64,000 nucleotides of DNA from Amycolatopsis marina. Its GTDB lineage: Bacteria > Actinomycetota > Actinomycetes > Mycobacteriales > Pseudonocardiaceae. This document shows, in pieces, positions 8,342 through 17,415 of this stretch (within the stretch, counting starts at the first letter, position 1; each line of letters starts with the position of its first letter). Under the pieces are notes generated by a model. It made no database searches, was not told the DNA's origin, and saw only the letters and a program-made list of their open reading frames with translations. The stretch covers positions 124,001-188,000 of the forward strand of contig NZ_FOKG01000007.1 of the NCBI RefSeq assembly GCF_900111885.1, read 5' to 3'. A program made the translations under genes and the position numbers.

Positions 8342-9271
8342 GTGACGGCTCGCAACGCCGAAACCGGAACGTTCTCGCACCCGGCCCTTTTCTATCGAGG
8401 TCGCGACGAGTACCTGGCCGGCACGGTGCCATTCGTACTGGACGGCCTTGCCGCAGGGGAGCCTGTCGCGGTCGCGGTTCCCGGCGGCAATCTGGACCTG
8501 ATCAAAGCCGAACTGGGAACCGCTGCCGCATCCGTTCACCTGGTGAACATGGAGCAAGCTGGCCTGAATCCCGGCCGGATCATCCCTGGGGTACTGCTGG
8601 CGTTCGCCAACCAGCACGAGGGTGCGGTGCGGGTGATCGGCGAGCCCATCTGGCCAGGCCGCTCGGAACTGGAATATCCCGCGTGCGCCCAGCACGAGGC
8701 GCTGATCAACCGGGCATTCGCTGGGCGTTCCGCCACCGTGCTCTGTCCCTATGACACCGTGGGACTCGCGGCTGAGGTCGTCGAGGACGCCGAGGCGACC
8801 CATCCCGAACTGATCAGGAACGACGGCTCGATGACGAGCGCGTCCTACGATCCGGACCGGATCATCAAGCAGTACAACTTCGCCCTCGACCGGCCCGCCG
8901 ACGCACCGAGTTCCGCGTTCGATCTGAGCGGCCTGCGCGACGTGCGTTCCTTCGCCGTCGCGCGCGGCACGGAGCTCGGCGTGCGGGACGAGTTACTGGA
9001 CGATCTGGCCCTCATCGTCGCCGAACTCAGTGCGAACAGCGTGGTGCACGGAGGTGGAACCGGAGCGCTCTGGATCTGGCGGGAGGACGATCACGTCGTC
9101 TGCGAGGTCAACGACAACGGTCACCTCGCTGACCCGCTCGCCGGTCGGGTGCCCGCGCGGCCGGATCAGCTCGGCGGCCGTGGTCTGCTGATGGTCAACC
9201 AGATCGCCGATCTGGTGCGGGTGTACTCCGAGCCGGGGAGCACCATGGTGCGGGCATATCTGCGAGTGTGA
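8342..9271 (+). CDS. MEDS-domain and anti-sigma-type ATP-binding regulatory protein
   Basis: A 309-residue protein of two parts. Residues about 12-165 resemble the MEDS sensory domain (HPALFYRGRDEYLAGTVPF start, then a RecA-like helix-strand pattern ending LCPYDT). Residues about 190-309 form an RsbW-like GHKL ATPase: N box ELSANSVVHGG, G1-like DNG and G2 GGRGLLMVNQ. Such proteins, common in Streptomyces and relatives, act in partner-switching control of stress sigma factors. The GTG start at 8342 follows GGAGG at 8330-8334. A SigB/SigF-like promoter upstream suggests feedback. The partner sigma factor is not in this window. Confidence 0.85.
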   Translation: MTARNAETGTFSHPALFYRGRDEYLAGTVPFVLDGLAAGEPVAVAVPGGNLDLIKAELGTAAASVHLVNMEQAGLNPGRIIPGVLLAFANQHEGAVRVIGEPIWPGRSELEYPACAQHEALINRAFAGRSATVLCPYDTVGLAAEVVEDAEATHPELIRNDGSMTSASYDPDRIIKQYNFALDRPADAPSSAFDLSGLRDVRSFAVARGTELGVRDELLDDLALIVAELSANSVVHGGGTGALWIWREDDHVVCEVNDNGHLADPLAGRVPARPDQLGGRGLLMVNQIADLVRVYSEPGSTMVRAYLRV

Positions 9272-9288
9272 CCGAGGGCGCGTGCGCG

Positions 9289-10230
9289 TCAGGCGGGTGC
9301 CGGAACCCAGCGCCCCAGGAACCGGACGAGGCTGGGAACGGCAGCGCGGAAGAACGCGCCGTTGTGCCCGCCGGGTGCGAGGTAGCCGATCTCGGGCCGC
9401 GCCAGTGTGATGAAGCGCCGGTTGCCCTCGATGAAGCGGTCTTCGGTGCCGCACCAGATCCCGGTGGGAATCCCTCGGGTCACCGCGATGTTGCGCAACG
9501 GATCCATCGAGGCCCAGTCGGCCCGGTCGCGGAAGGCATGTCGCTTGCTCATCTCGGCCCACGAGGTCAGCAGGGCGGCCGAGAGCGTGGCGATCGCGGC
9601 GGGTGGGCTGCGGCGCTCGGCCCGGCGCCGGGCGTAGAGCAGCGCCCCGAAACCGCCCATGGAGGTGCCGGCGCAGGCGAAGGGCGCACCGTTCGTGCCT
9701 GCGAGGCCGCGCTCACGCAGCCAACCGGGAAGCTCGTCGAGCAACATCGCCATCGGGTTGTCCCCCCGATGGTGCTCATGCCAGTAGGTGTTGCCCCCGT
9801 CGACCGCGACGAACCCGAAGGGCGGCACCCCGCGGCGCGCGATGTCGCCGATGAGTTGCTGGAGCAGCCCGCCGGGCAACGCGCCGCGAGCGCTGCCCCT
9901 GAGCCCGTGCAGGAACACGACCATCGGCAGGCCGTGCTGCGGTGATCTGGCCGGCAGCGTGGTGACGAGGTCGACCATCCGTCCCCGTGCGGGCGAGAAC
10001 AACCGCTCGATCCGGGTGTGGCCGAGCCGGGTGACCGGCGACGGGGAGGCGACTCCGAGCGCGCGCTGCATGGCGGCGCCGAAAGGCAGTGTTCCGGTGG
10101 TGACGCCGGTCGCGAAACCGGCCACACCCAGTGCCGAGGCGCCGGAGATCAGCAGCGAACGCCTGCTGTGCCCCGGCCGCGCGGGTTCTCGCTCGGCCAT
10201 GGTGGACGATCTGTCGACCGGGTCATCCAT
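9289..10230 (-). CDS. Exported alpha/beta-hydrolase (putative esterase, Tat-type signal)
   Basis: A 313-residue hydrolase. The N terminus has a twin-arginine-like signal (SRRSLL at 22-27, then a hydrophobic stretch to about 45), so export in folded form is likely. The mature part looks like the esterase D / mycolyltransferase-like group: oxyanion HGLRG at about 108, nucleophile S190 in GTSMGG, and a late GGHNGAFF with the catalytic His. The likely acid is D267 in the TEDRFI segment. The ATG at 10230 has a GAGGA upstream. It lies 69 nt downstream of fdhD on the same strand, with no evident functional link. Substrate unknown. Confidence 0.8.
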   Translation of the reverse strand: MDDPVDRSSTMAEREPARPGHSRRSLLISGASALGVAGFATGVTTGTLPFGAAMQRALGVASPSPVTRLGHTRIERLFSPARGRMVDLVTTLPARSPQHGLPMVVFLHGLRGSARGALPGGLLQQLIGDIARRGVPPFGFVAVDGGNTYWHEHHRGDNPMAMLLDELPGWLRERGLAGTNGAPFACAGTSMGGFGALLYARRRAERRSPPAAIATLSAALLTSWAEMSKRHAFRDRADWASMDPLRNIAVTRGIPTGIWCGTEDRFIEGNRRFITLARPEIGYLAPGGHNGAFFRAAVPSLVRFLGRWVPAPA

Positions 10231-10299
10231 GGCGGTCCTCGCCTTCGCCGACCGGCTCGCTTCTCAGCCGCTTCTGCGACCCAGTGTGCCTCTGGTCGG

Positions 10300-11130
10300 T
10301 CAGTTTGCGCCAACGATGCGTTCGGCGCCGCAGTAGACGTTCATGCTCTCGCCGCGGAGGAAGCCGACCAGGGTGATGCCGTGCTCCTCGGCGAGTTCGA
10401 CGGCCAACGAGGACGGTGCCGATACCGCGGCGAGCACGGGAATCCCGGCCATCGCGGCCTTCTGGACCAGTTCGAAGGAGGCCCGCCCCGAGACCAGCAA
10501 CCCGGAGGACGACAGCGGGACCCGTTCCTCGAGCACCGCCCAGCCGATGGCCTTGTCCACCGCGTTGTGCCTGCCGACGTCCTCCCGCACGACCAGCAGC
10601 GCGCCTTCGGCGTCGAAGAGCGCGGCCGCGTGCAGGCCACCGGTGCTCGCGAACACCCGCTGTCGCTCTCGCAGTGTGTCCGGCAGACCCGCGAGCACCT
10701 CGGGGGAGAGGCTCAGCGGTGATCCTGCCGGGTCGAAGCGCGTCTTCGTCCGCACCGCGTCCAACGCGGCCTTGCCGCAGACACCACAGGACGAGGTGGT
10801 GTAGAAGTTGCGTTCCACACCTGTCTGCGGCGGCGGAACGTGCGCCGCGAGGGCCACGTCCAGCACGTTGTAGGTGTTGCGCCCGCTGTCGTCCACGCCG
10901 TCGCAGTAGCGCGCCACCCGCACGTCCTCGCGACAGCCGATCACACCTTCGGACAGCAGGAAGCCGTGCGCCAGTTCGACATCGCTTCCCGGGGTCCGCA
11001 TGGTGACCGCGAGGGCACTGCCACCGACCCGCAGCTCCATCGGCTCTTCGACGGCGAGGGTGTCCGGCCGGACCCGGTGCCCCTGAGCGGAGAACCGGTG
11101 CACCGGACGCCGGACTGTGAGCCGACCCAT
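10300..11130 (-). CDS. fdhD: Formate dehydrogenase accessory sulfurtransferase FdhD
   Basis: A 276-residue FdhD, which passes sulfur from a cysteine desulfurase to the molybdenum cofactor so that formate dehydrogenase becomes active. The persulfide-carrying motif CGVCG is at C115 and C118 (equivalent to C121/C124 in E. coli). [19 protein letters not shown] and [12 protein letters not shown] are family signatures. The start at 11130 is fixed by AAAGGAG just upstream; the frame reads on further but that part overlaps the divergent transporter promoter. It faces an OFA-family transporter, and an FdhF/YdeP-type enzyme lies 7 kb away, forming a loose formate or oxalate group. Confidence 0.95.
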   Translation of the reverse strand: MGRLTVRRPVHRFSAQGHRVRPDTLAVEEPMELRVGGSALAVTMRTPGSDVELAHGFLLSEGVIGCREDVRVARYCDGVDDSGRNTYNVLDVALAAHVPPPQTGVERNFYTTSSCGVCGKAALDAVRTKTRFDPAGSPLSLSPEVLAGLPDTLRERQRVFASTGGLHAAALFDAEGALLVVREDVGRHNAVDKAIGWAVLEERVPLSSSGLLVSGRASFELVQKAAMAGIPVLAAVSAPSSLAVELAEEHGITLVGFLRGESMNVYCGAERIVGAN

Positions 11131-11226
11131 GATCGCTCCTTTCGTCGGTGCTCCCGTGCATGCGAGCATGTGGTCCACGGCATAGATTGAAGGCTTGACC
11201 AACTGCCAGCGTACGGAGGCGCCTGC

Positions 11227-12591
11227 ATGGCTGTCAGTTTCCTGGACCGGTCTCACAGCATCGCACCGGCGGGGTGGAGTCGCTGGCTGATACCGCCCGC
11301 GGCGCTGTCGATCCACCTGGCGATCGGCCAGGTGTACGCGTGGAGCGTCTTCAAACCCCCGCTGGAGGAGTCGCTCGGTCTCACCGGGACGCAGAGCGCA
11401 CTGCCGTTCCAGCTCGGCATCGTGATGCTGGGACTGTCCGCGGCCTTCGGCGGCACCACCGTGGAACGCAAGGGACCGCGCTGGGCCATGTTCGTCTCGA
11501 TGACCTGCTTCTCCGCGGGTTTTCTGATCTCGGCGCTCGGCGCGGCGACCGCACAGTACTGGCTGATCGTGTTCGGCTACGGCGTCGTCGGTGGTATCGG
11601 GTTGGGCATCGGCTACATCTCACCGGTGTCCACACTGATCAAGTGGTTCCCGGACCGGCCGGGAATGGCCACCGGCATTGCCATCATGGGGTTCGGTGGC
11701 GGTGCGCTGATCGCCTCACCCTGGTCGAGCCGGATGCTCGAGTCCTTCGGCTCGACCACCGGAGGGATCGCAGCCAGCTTCGCGACACACGGCGTGGTGT
11801 ACGCCGCGTTCATGACCGTCGGCGTGCTTCTCGTGCGGGTGCCGCCGGAAGGGTGGCGACCCGCGGGCTACCGGCCGGAGGCCGCCCGATCCGGCGCACT
11901 GATCACCACCGCGCAGGTCTCGGCATCGAACGCGCTACGGACCCCGCAGTTCTGGCTGCTGTGGATCATTCTCTGCTTCAACGTGACGGCCGGTATCGGG
12001 ATTCTGGAGAAGGCCTCGCCGATGATCACCGACTTCTTCGCCGACACCGCGGTTCCGGTGGGCGCCGCGGCCGCGGCCGGCTTCGTCGCGCTGCTGTCCC
12101 TGGCCAACATGCTCGGCCGGTTCGTCTGGTCGTCCACATCGGACCTGCTGGGCCGCAAGAACATCTACCGGATCTACCTCGGCGTCGGTGCACTGCTCTA
12201 TCTGCTGATCGCGCTGACCGGCAGCTCGTCAAAGCTCCTCGTGATTCTCAGCGCGATGGTGATCCTGTCGTTCTACGGTGGCGGATTCGCGACGATTCCG
12301 GCCTACCTGAAGGACCTGTTCGGCACGTTCCAGGTCGGCGCCATCCATGGGAGGCTGCTGACCGCCTGGTCCACGGCAGGCGTGCTCGGGCCGTTGATCG
12401 TCAACGCCATAGCGGACGCGCAGTCAGCCGCGGGCAGGAGCGGTCCGGACCTCTATCGCACGTCGTTCTACATCATGATCGGCCTGCTGGTGCTGGCCTT
12501 CGTCGCGAACGAACTGGTCCGCCCGGTCGATTCGAAGTTCCACGAGCCGGCCGACGACAACGCGGTCGCGAGCACCGGAGGTGAGAGGTGA
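11227..12591 (+). CDS. OFA-family MFS transporter (oxalate/formate antiporter type)
   Basis: A 454-residue major facilitator with about 12 membrane segments. The [24 protein letters not shown] opening is very typical of the oxalate/formate antiporter (OFA) family, and a [17 protein letters not shown] segment is the MFS loop 4-5 region. Likely cargo is formate, oxalate or a related monocarboxylate. It is divergent from fdhD (96-bp shared promoter region) and overlaps a tiny downstream gene by one base. The transport direction and exact substrate cannot be read from sequence. Confidence 0.88.
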   Translation: MAVSFLDRSHSIAPAGWSRWLIPPAALSIHLAIGQVYAWSVFKPPLEESLGLTGTQSALPFQLGIVMLGLSAAFGGTTVERKGPRWAMFVSMTCFSAGFLISALGAATAQYWLIVFGYGVVGGIGLGIGYISPVSTLIKWFPDRPGMATGIAIMGFGGGALIASPWSSRMLESFGSTTGGIAASFATHGVVYAAFMTVGVLLVRVPPEGWRPAGYRPEAARSGALITTAQVSASNALRTPQFWLLWIILCFNVTAGIGILEKASPMITDFFADTAVPVGAAAAAGFVALLSLANMLGRFVWSSTSDLLGRKNIYRIYLGVGALLYLLIALTGSSSKLLVILSAMVILSFYGGGFATIPAYLKDLFGTFQVGAIHGRLLTAWSTAGVLGPLIVNAIADAQSAAGRSGPDLYRTSFYIMIGLLVLAFVANELVRPVDSKFHEPADDNAVASTGGER

Positions 12592-12722
12592 TGGCCGATT
12601 CCGAGCAGGCCGGTACCAGCAGGACGCCGTTGCTGGTCTTCGTGTGGCTGTGGGTCGCGCTCCCGTTCGCCTATGGCGTGTTCGAACTCGTACGGAAGGT
12701 GATCCAGCTCTTCGGCGCCTGA
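12591..12722 (+). CDS. MFS transporter small subunit (43 aa, one TM)
   Basis: A very short gene whose ATG overlaps the transporter stop codon (TGATG), so translation is coupled. The 43-residue product has a polar head, one hydrophobic segment (about 14-33, LLVFVWLWVALPFAYGVFEL) and a short basic tail. Small proteins of this pattern regularly follow OFA-type transporters in actinobacteria and are named MFS transporter small subunits. It probably assembles with or stabilises the transporter; this role is inference from the constant pairing. Confidence 0.75.
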   Translation: MADSEQAGTSRTPLLVFVWLWVALPFAYGVFELVRKVIQLFGA

Positions 12723-12863
12723 GAGCCGAACCGTCCAGTTGCGGATGTCCGGTGCGACCCGTTGGCGGAGCACTGAGCCGTTCGGGTCGCGGTTCGACAC
12801 AAGGTCTTGCCATGTTGTTAGCCGGGCGAAACACTTGGCGCAGCCCGAACCCGGAGGTGGCCA

Positions 12864-15413
12864 GTGTCGCGTTTCCGCTCAGCTCGCGCTCTTGTCCTCG
12901 CGCTCGTCGCGCTGCTCACGCTGTCCGGGGCCATGCTTCCCGCCGCCTCCGCGGCGCCACCGGCCCCGCCTCCGGAGACGACGCATCGTGACCAGGGAAA
13001 CGGTGCCGACCGCAACCGGGTGGCCGCGACCGATCCACCCGCGCGCCGCCTTGCCGCGCGGGTGGGCGAGAATCGCGACTGGGGTGATCAGCAGGGGTAT
13101 CCCCGCAGAACCACGCTGCGGGAGTTCCCCGAGGACCCGTCGGACAAGGCGATCAAACTGGGTCTCGTCCCCTATCACGCGCTGGCGCCCGCCCTCAACG
13201 AGTTGCAGGCCCGAAGCGACCGGGTCTCGGTCGAGGTGGTCGGGACATCCACCCTCGGCCGTGATCTGTACCTGGTGACCGTCACCGCTCCGGAGAGCCG
13301 GGCGGAGACCCGGCGCCAGCACCGCTGGCGTGAGCTGATCGAGAACGACCCGAGGGCCGCTGCGCGCGACCGTGCGCTGGCCAGGAACTACAAGGCACCG
13401 GTGTGGATCAACGCGAACATCCACGGCGACGAGTGGGAGGGCACCGACGGTGCCCTGCGGGTCATCGAGCGGTTGGCGACCGCGAAGGACCGCGCCACCC
13501 GGCATCTGCTGGAGCGTTCGAGGATCTATTTCACCGTCACCAACAATCCGGATGGACGGGTGGCGGGCACCAGGGCGAACGCGGCGGGTTTCGACGTCAA
13601 CCGCGATCACATCACGTCCACCCAGCCGGAGTCCCGCGCGGTGCGCGACGTCGTCATCGGCACCCAGCCGCTGGTGATGCTCGACGAGCACGGCTACACG
13701 GGCACCACGCTGATCGAGCCCGCGACACCACCGCACGGGCAGAACTACGAGTACGACCTCTACATCAAGCACGCTTACGCCAACGCGCTCGGCATGGAGA
13801 AGGCGGTCGGCGAGCTCGGCTACCCGGAGACCAGCGGGGCGGACATTCCCTTCCGTGACTTCGAGCCGGGGGACTGGGACGACTGGCCGCCGATCTTCAC
13901 CCCGATGTACTCGATGTATCACGGCGCGGTCGGTCACACCATCGAAGTTCCGCTGCGGGTCAACCGCGCCCAGTACGACGAACTCCCCACCGAGGAGTTG
14001 CGCAGGCGCGCGGGCATCAACACCGACGTGGCCGAGGCGACCATCAGGGCTGGGATCGACTACACGCTGAACAATCGGCGAGAGCTGATCGCCGACCAGA
14101 TCGAGCAGTTCCGCCGTGGCTGGGCAGGTGAGCCCGCGCGGGAGATTCCCGACGGGTTCGTCCCGGGGTTCGGGCAGGAGGACCGCTACTCGGTCGAGTT
14201 CCCCCGCGCCTATGTGATTCCCGCTGGGCAGGATCAACGTTCCGCCCCCGCGGCGGCCCGGCTGGTGGACCACCTTGTGGCCAATGACGTGCGGGTCGGC
14301 AGGGCGGAGCGGTCGTTCCGGCTCGGCGGCGAGAACTACCCCGCGGGCTCGTACGTCGTCGACATGCATCAGCCCAAGCGTGGGCTGGCCAACGTGATCC
14401 TTGCCGACGGCGCCGACATCTCCACCGATGTTCCCCGTATGTACGACATATCCGGCTGGAGCCACAGCCTGCTCTGGGGTGCCACGGTGGACGTCGCCGA
14501 GCAGGCCCCGCGCGGACGGTTCACCGCGGTGCGGGTAGCGGCCCCGACGGGCGGGGTGACGGCGCCGCCAGGGGCGGACATGGCGTTGCGGCTCGTCGAC
14601 GGCAAGGACGTGCAGGCGCTGAACGCACTGCTCGCACAGGACCTGCGGGTGCACCGGCAGGACGACGGAACCGTGGTCGTCCCCGCAGCGGCCCGCCACG
14701 CCGCACTGGCCGCAGCCGACCGGTTCGGCGTCGAGTTCACCCGGGCCGCGCCCGGCGATCGCGGCCCGCTCCTGCACCGGCCGGTGATCGCCGCGGCGGC
14801 GGCGGCCGACGAACTCGCCGTGCTCCGCGAGCTCGGCTTCGAGGTTCGCCCGGTGTCCACCGCGGTGCTGAGCGGCGGCTTCGACCTCGCCCGCACCGAC
14901 CTGCTCTACGTGTCGAGCGGGTTGTCCTACTCCGGACTGACGCCCGAGGCCCGGACCGCGGTCGACACGTTCCTGGCCCGCGGCGGGGTCGTCACCAGGG
15001 GGCGCACAGGCGCGTCGTTCAACAGCGAGGCGGGACTGCTCGACGTTCGTGCCGTCGCAGGCAGGGCGGACGCCAACGGCGTGGTCGCCGTGGCCGAGGG
15101 CCAGGGGTCCGTGACGGCCGGAACCGGAGGCCACGCCTTCGTGTACTCGCCGATCTGGTTCACGGAGCTGGGCCCACGCGTCAGTGCGGAACAGGTCTAC
15201 GGCGAGGGCAACCCACTGGTCGCGGGGCACTGGGCCGAGGACGACAGCGGTCGCGGCCCGCAGCAGGCGGCCGGGGAGGCGGCGGTGGCGTCCGGCGTCG
15301 CCGACCGCGGTACGCGTACCGTGCTGTTCGGGACGGAGCCGCTCTTCCGGGGGCACCCGAAGGGCTCGTACGCGCAGGTCGCCTCGGCGGTGCTGTGGGC
15401 AGCAGGTCGCTGA
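12864..15413 (+). CDS. Secreted M14-family zinc carboxypeptidase
   Basis: An 849-residue secreted protein. The signal peptide is about residues 1-30, with a cleavage site near ASA. The M14 metallopeptidase domain runs to about 420: zinc ligands H187 and E190 in NIHGDEWEG and H276 in MLDEHGY, and substrate-binding NPDGR and NRD motifs around 229 and 246. The remaining half (about 430-849) has a jelly-roll-like and a Rossmann-like segment with no motif I can name. The GTG at 12864 follows GGAGG at 12853-12857. It should trim peptides outside the cell. The intergenic gap before it (141 bp) shows no clear promoter. Confidence 0.88.
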   Translation: MSRFRSARALVLALVALLTLSGAMLPAASAAPPAPPPETTHRDQGNGADRNRVAATDPPARRLAARVGENRDWGDQQGYPRRTTLREFPEDPSDKAIKLGLVPYHALAPALNELQARSDRVSVEVVGTSTLGRDLYLVTVTAPESRAETRRQHRWRELIENDPRAAARDRALARNYKAPVWINANIHGDEWEGTDGALRVIERLATAKDRATRHLLERSRIYFTVTNNPDGRVAGTRANAAGFDVNRDHITSTQPESRAVRDVVIGTQPLVMLDEHGYTGTTLIEPATPPHGQNYEYDLYIKHAYANALGMEKAVGELGYPETSGADIPFRDFEPGDWDDWPPIFTPMYSMYHGAVGHTIEVPLRVNRAQYDELPTEELRRRAGINTDVAEATIRAGIDYTLNNRRELIADQIEQFRRGWAGEPAREIPDGFVPGFGQEDRYSVEFPRAYVIPAGQDQRSAPAAARLVDHLVANDVRVGRAERSFRLGGENYPAGSYVVDMHQPKRGLANVILADGADISTDVPRMYDISGWSHSLLWGATVDVAEQAPRGRFTAVRVAAPTGGVTAPPGADMALRLVDGKDVQALNALLAQDLRVHRQDDGTVVVPAAARHAALAAADRFGVEFTRAAPGDRGPLLHRPVIAAAAAADELAVLRELGFEVRPVSTAVLSGGFDLARTDLLYVSSGLSYSGLTPEARTAVDTFLARGGVVTRGRTGASFNSEAGLLDVRAVAGRADANGVVAVAEGQGSVTAGTGGHAFVYSPIWFTELGPRVSAEQVYGEGNPLVAGHWAEDDSGRGPQQAAGEAAVASGVADRGTRTVLFGTEPLFRGHPKGSYAQVASAVLWAAGR

Positions 15414-15430
15414 GCGACCGACAACCGGCG

Positions 15431-15450
15431 GGAATTCGTCGACGAATTCC
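15431..15450. promoter_or_regulatory. Perfect 20-bp palindrome upstream of VOC-SDR pair
   Basis: GGAATTCGTC is followed directly by its inverse GACGAATTCC, a 20-bp perfect palindrome. It sits 17 nt before the VOC start and just before the GGGAGG ribosome-binding site, so a bound protein would block transcription or translation. No regulator gene adjoins it. The length and symmetry fit a TetR- or MarR-type operator. Confidence 0.5.
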
Positions 15451-15467
15451 TGGGGAGGACAGCGAGT

Positions 15468-15890
15468 ATGACCGATCGACCGGGTTTTCACCTGGCCATT
15501 CCGGTGGACGACCTCGGACGGGCACGCGAGTTCTACGGTGAGGTGCTCGGCCTGACCGAGGGCCGGTCGGACACCGCTTGGGTGGACTGGAACTTCCACG
15601 GCCACCAGCTCGTGACCCACGTGGTGCCGGGTGCGCGGGGCGAGCCCGCGCACAACCCGGTGGACGGACACGAGGTCCCGGTGCCGCATTTCGGCCTCAT
15701 TCTGCGCGTCGAGGCCTTCCATGTCCTGGCAGAGCGATTGCGGGCGGCGGGCACGCGGTTCGTGATCGAGCCCTACCAGCGGTTCGCCGGCGAGCCGGGC
15801 GAGCAGTGGACGATGTTCCTGCGCGATCCGGCCGGGAACGCGCTGGAGTTCAAGGCTTTCCGGGACGAGACACAGATCTTCGCGACATGA
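15468..15890 (+). CDS. VOC-family (glyoxalase/dioxygenase-like) protein
   Basis: A 140-residue protein of the vicinal oxygen chelate fold, with two beta-alpha-beta-beta-beta modules. H8 (FHLAIPV), H52 (GHQLVT region), and E137-type C-terminal FLRDPAGNALEFKAF supply possible metal ligands. FYGEVLGL is the usual N-terminal helix signature. It could be a glyoxalase-like isomerase, resistance protein or dioxygenase. It overlaps the SDR gene by 4 nt (ATGA), so the two act together. A perfect palindrome lies in its leader. Confidence 0.82.
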   Translation: MTDRPGFHLAIPVDDLGRAREFYGEVLGLTEGRSDTAWVDWNFHGHQLVTHVVPGARGEPAHNPVDGHEVPVPHFGLILRVEAFHVLAERLRAAGTRFVIEPYQRFAGEPGEQWTMFLRDPAGNALEFKAFRDETQIFAT

Positions 15891-16669
15891 CGGCGGAGGA
15901 GTCCGACTCGCGCGGTGTGCTGGTCACCGGTGCGTCGAAGGGGATCGGCCGTGCGGTCGCACTCGCCTTCGCCGCTCGCGGCGACCGAGTCGCCGTGCAC
16001 TACGGGAGCGATACCGACGCCGCCCGGCGGACCCTGTCGGAGCTACCGGGGGGCGGGCACCTGCTCGTGCCGGGTGATCTGTCCGAACCCGACGGTGCAC
16101 AGGCCGTCGCCGACCGGGCGGAGGAGGGGTTGGGCGGGGTGTGCGTGCTGGTCAACAACGCCGCCGTCGGGACCACGCAGGACAATGCCCATCCGGTTCC
16201 CACAACGTCCTATTCGGACTGGCAACGCGCATGGGAGACGAGCTTCGCGGTCAACGTGTTCGGCGCCGCCAACCTGACCTTCTGCGTCACCAGAAAGATG
16301 ATCGCGGCCGCCGTGGGCGGCAGGGTGATCAACGTCGGTTCGCGTGGTGCTTTCCGTGGCGAGCCCGAGCACCCCGCGTACGGTGCGGGCAAGGCGGCAC
16401 TGCAGGCGTTCGGTCAGTCGCTCGCGTTGTCCCTCGCGCCGCACGGAATCGCGGTGACCTCGGTGGCGCCCGGATTCACCGCGACCGAGCGGGTGGCCGA
16501 CCGGCTCGCCGGTCCGGCAGGGGACGCCTTGCGTGCGCAGAGTCCGTTCGGCCGAGTCGGAAGTCCGGGTGAGATCGCCGAGGCGGTGGTGTATCTGGCC
16601 TCCGGTCCGGCCGAGTGGGCCTCCGGAGCGATCCTCGACCTCAACGGGGCGTCGCACCTGCGGATGTAG
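15887..16669 (+). CDS. SDR-family NAD(P)-dependent oxidoreductase
   Basis: A 260-residue classical short-chain dehydrogenase. The cofactor motif TGASKGIG is at 14-21, the NNAAVG motif follows near 87, and the catalytic residues are S152, Y165 and K169 (YGAGK). The C terminus ends with ASGAILDLNGA, typical of the FabG-like group. The ATG at 15887 overlaps the upstream VOC stop by 4 nt. Its substrate is unknown, but the operon-like pairing suggests a small carbonyl compound handled by both. Confidence 0.88.
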   Translation: MTAEESDSRGVLVTGASKGIGRAVALAFAARGDRVAVHYGSDTDAARRTLSELPGGGHLLVPGDLSEPDGAQAVADRAEEGLGGVCVLVNNAAVGTTQDNAHPVPTTSYSDWQRAWETSFAVNVFGAANLTFCVTRKMIAAAVGGRVINVGSRGAFRGEPEHPAYGAGKAALQAFGQSLALSLAPHGIAVTSVAPGFTATERVADRLAGPAGDALRAQSPFGRVGSPGEIAEAVVYLASGPAEWASGAILDLNGASHLRM

Positions 16670-16689
16670 CGGCGGTCCCGATGCGGGCT

Positions 16690-17313
16690 TCAGCGAAGGT
16701 CGGCAAGGTTCGGTTCTTCGTGGGGACCGCCCTTGAGTTCGTGGAACCCCGGTGTGCCCGCGACCAGTAGGACCCCGTCCCACAGCCGCGCGGCCTGCTC
16801 GCCGCGGGGCATCGTGGAGAGCACCGGACCGAAGAACGCGATGCGCCTGCCTTCCTCGTCGGTGCAGGCGAGCACCGGGCTGCCGACATGGTCGCCCACC
16901 AGCCCGAGTCCTTCCGCATGGGAAGCACGAACCGCGTCGTCGTACTCCGTCGAGTCCGCCACCGCCGCCAGCTCGCGCGGCAGACCGGCGTCGGACAACG
17001 CGTTCTGGAAGGTGTCGTCCCGCTGTTCGCCCTGGTTGTGGACCCGGGTGCCCAGCGCGGTGTACAGCCGCCCGAGCGCTTCCTGACCGTACTTCCGCGC
17101 CACCGCGGCACAGAGGCGCACCGGCATCCAGAGAAAGCCGTCTGGGTCGCCCTCGGGATCCTCCTCGCGATCTTCGTTGAGCACCGCGAGGCTCAGCACA
17201 TGCCATCGCACGGCCACCGGCCGGACCTGCTGCACCTCCAGCAGCCAGCGGGAGATGATCCACGTGTACGGGCACATGGGGTCGAACCAGACATCCACGG
17301 TGCGTTGCGTCAT
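16690..17313 (-). CDS. DsbA-fold mycothiol-linked nitroreductase-like protein (Rv2466c family)
   Basis: A 207-residue thioredoxin-fold protein of the Rv2466c family: WFDPMCPYTWIISRWLLEV at 9-27, TALGTRVHNQG around 87, and FFGPVLSTMPRGE near 166 are near-diagnostic. Rv2466c is a mycothiol-dependent oxidoreductase that activates some nitro-drugs. Here the active site reads C14-P-Y-T rather than C-P-W-C, so the resolving Cys is replaced by Thr and only a monothiol mechanism is possible. It is divergent from the GPP34 gene. The neighbourhood matches the M. tuberculosis block where this gene also lies near clpX and valS. Confidence 0.88.
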   Translation of the reverse strand: MTQRTVDVWFDPMCPYTWIISRWLLEVQQVRPVAVRWHVLSLAVLNEDREEDPEGDPDGFLWMPVRLCAAVARKYGQEALGRLYTALGTRVHNQGEQRDDTFQNALSDAGLPRELAAVADSTEYDDAVRASHAEGLGLVGDHVGSPVLACTDEEGRRIAFFGPVLSTMPRGEQAARLWDGVLLVAGTPGFHELKGGPHEEPNLADLR

Positions 17314-17397
17314 CGCGTTCGCTCCTCGGGCCGGGATTGCCGCGGACCATCGGTCGGCGGCTTCACTCGACCGAGTGGCCTGCGGAGGGCAACGTAT

Positions 17398-17411
17398 CCA
17401 CCCTAGGGTGG
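17398..17411. promoter_or_regulatory. 14-bp palindrome/promoter just before the GPP34 gene
   Basis: CCACCCTAGGGTGG is a perfect palindrome ending 4 nt before the ATG at 17416. Its central TAGGGT (17404-17409) is spaced 6 nt from the ATG like the -10 of a leaderless transcript, so an occupied operator would cover the promoter. Confidence 0.4.
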
Positions 17412-17415
17412 GGAC

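Noticed and set aside
12879..15722. 947-residue minus-strand frame over the M14 carboxypeptidase
   Set aside because: Mirror frame of the secreted peptidase; no recognisable motifs and no start region.
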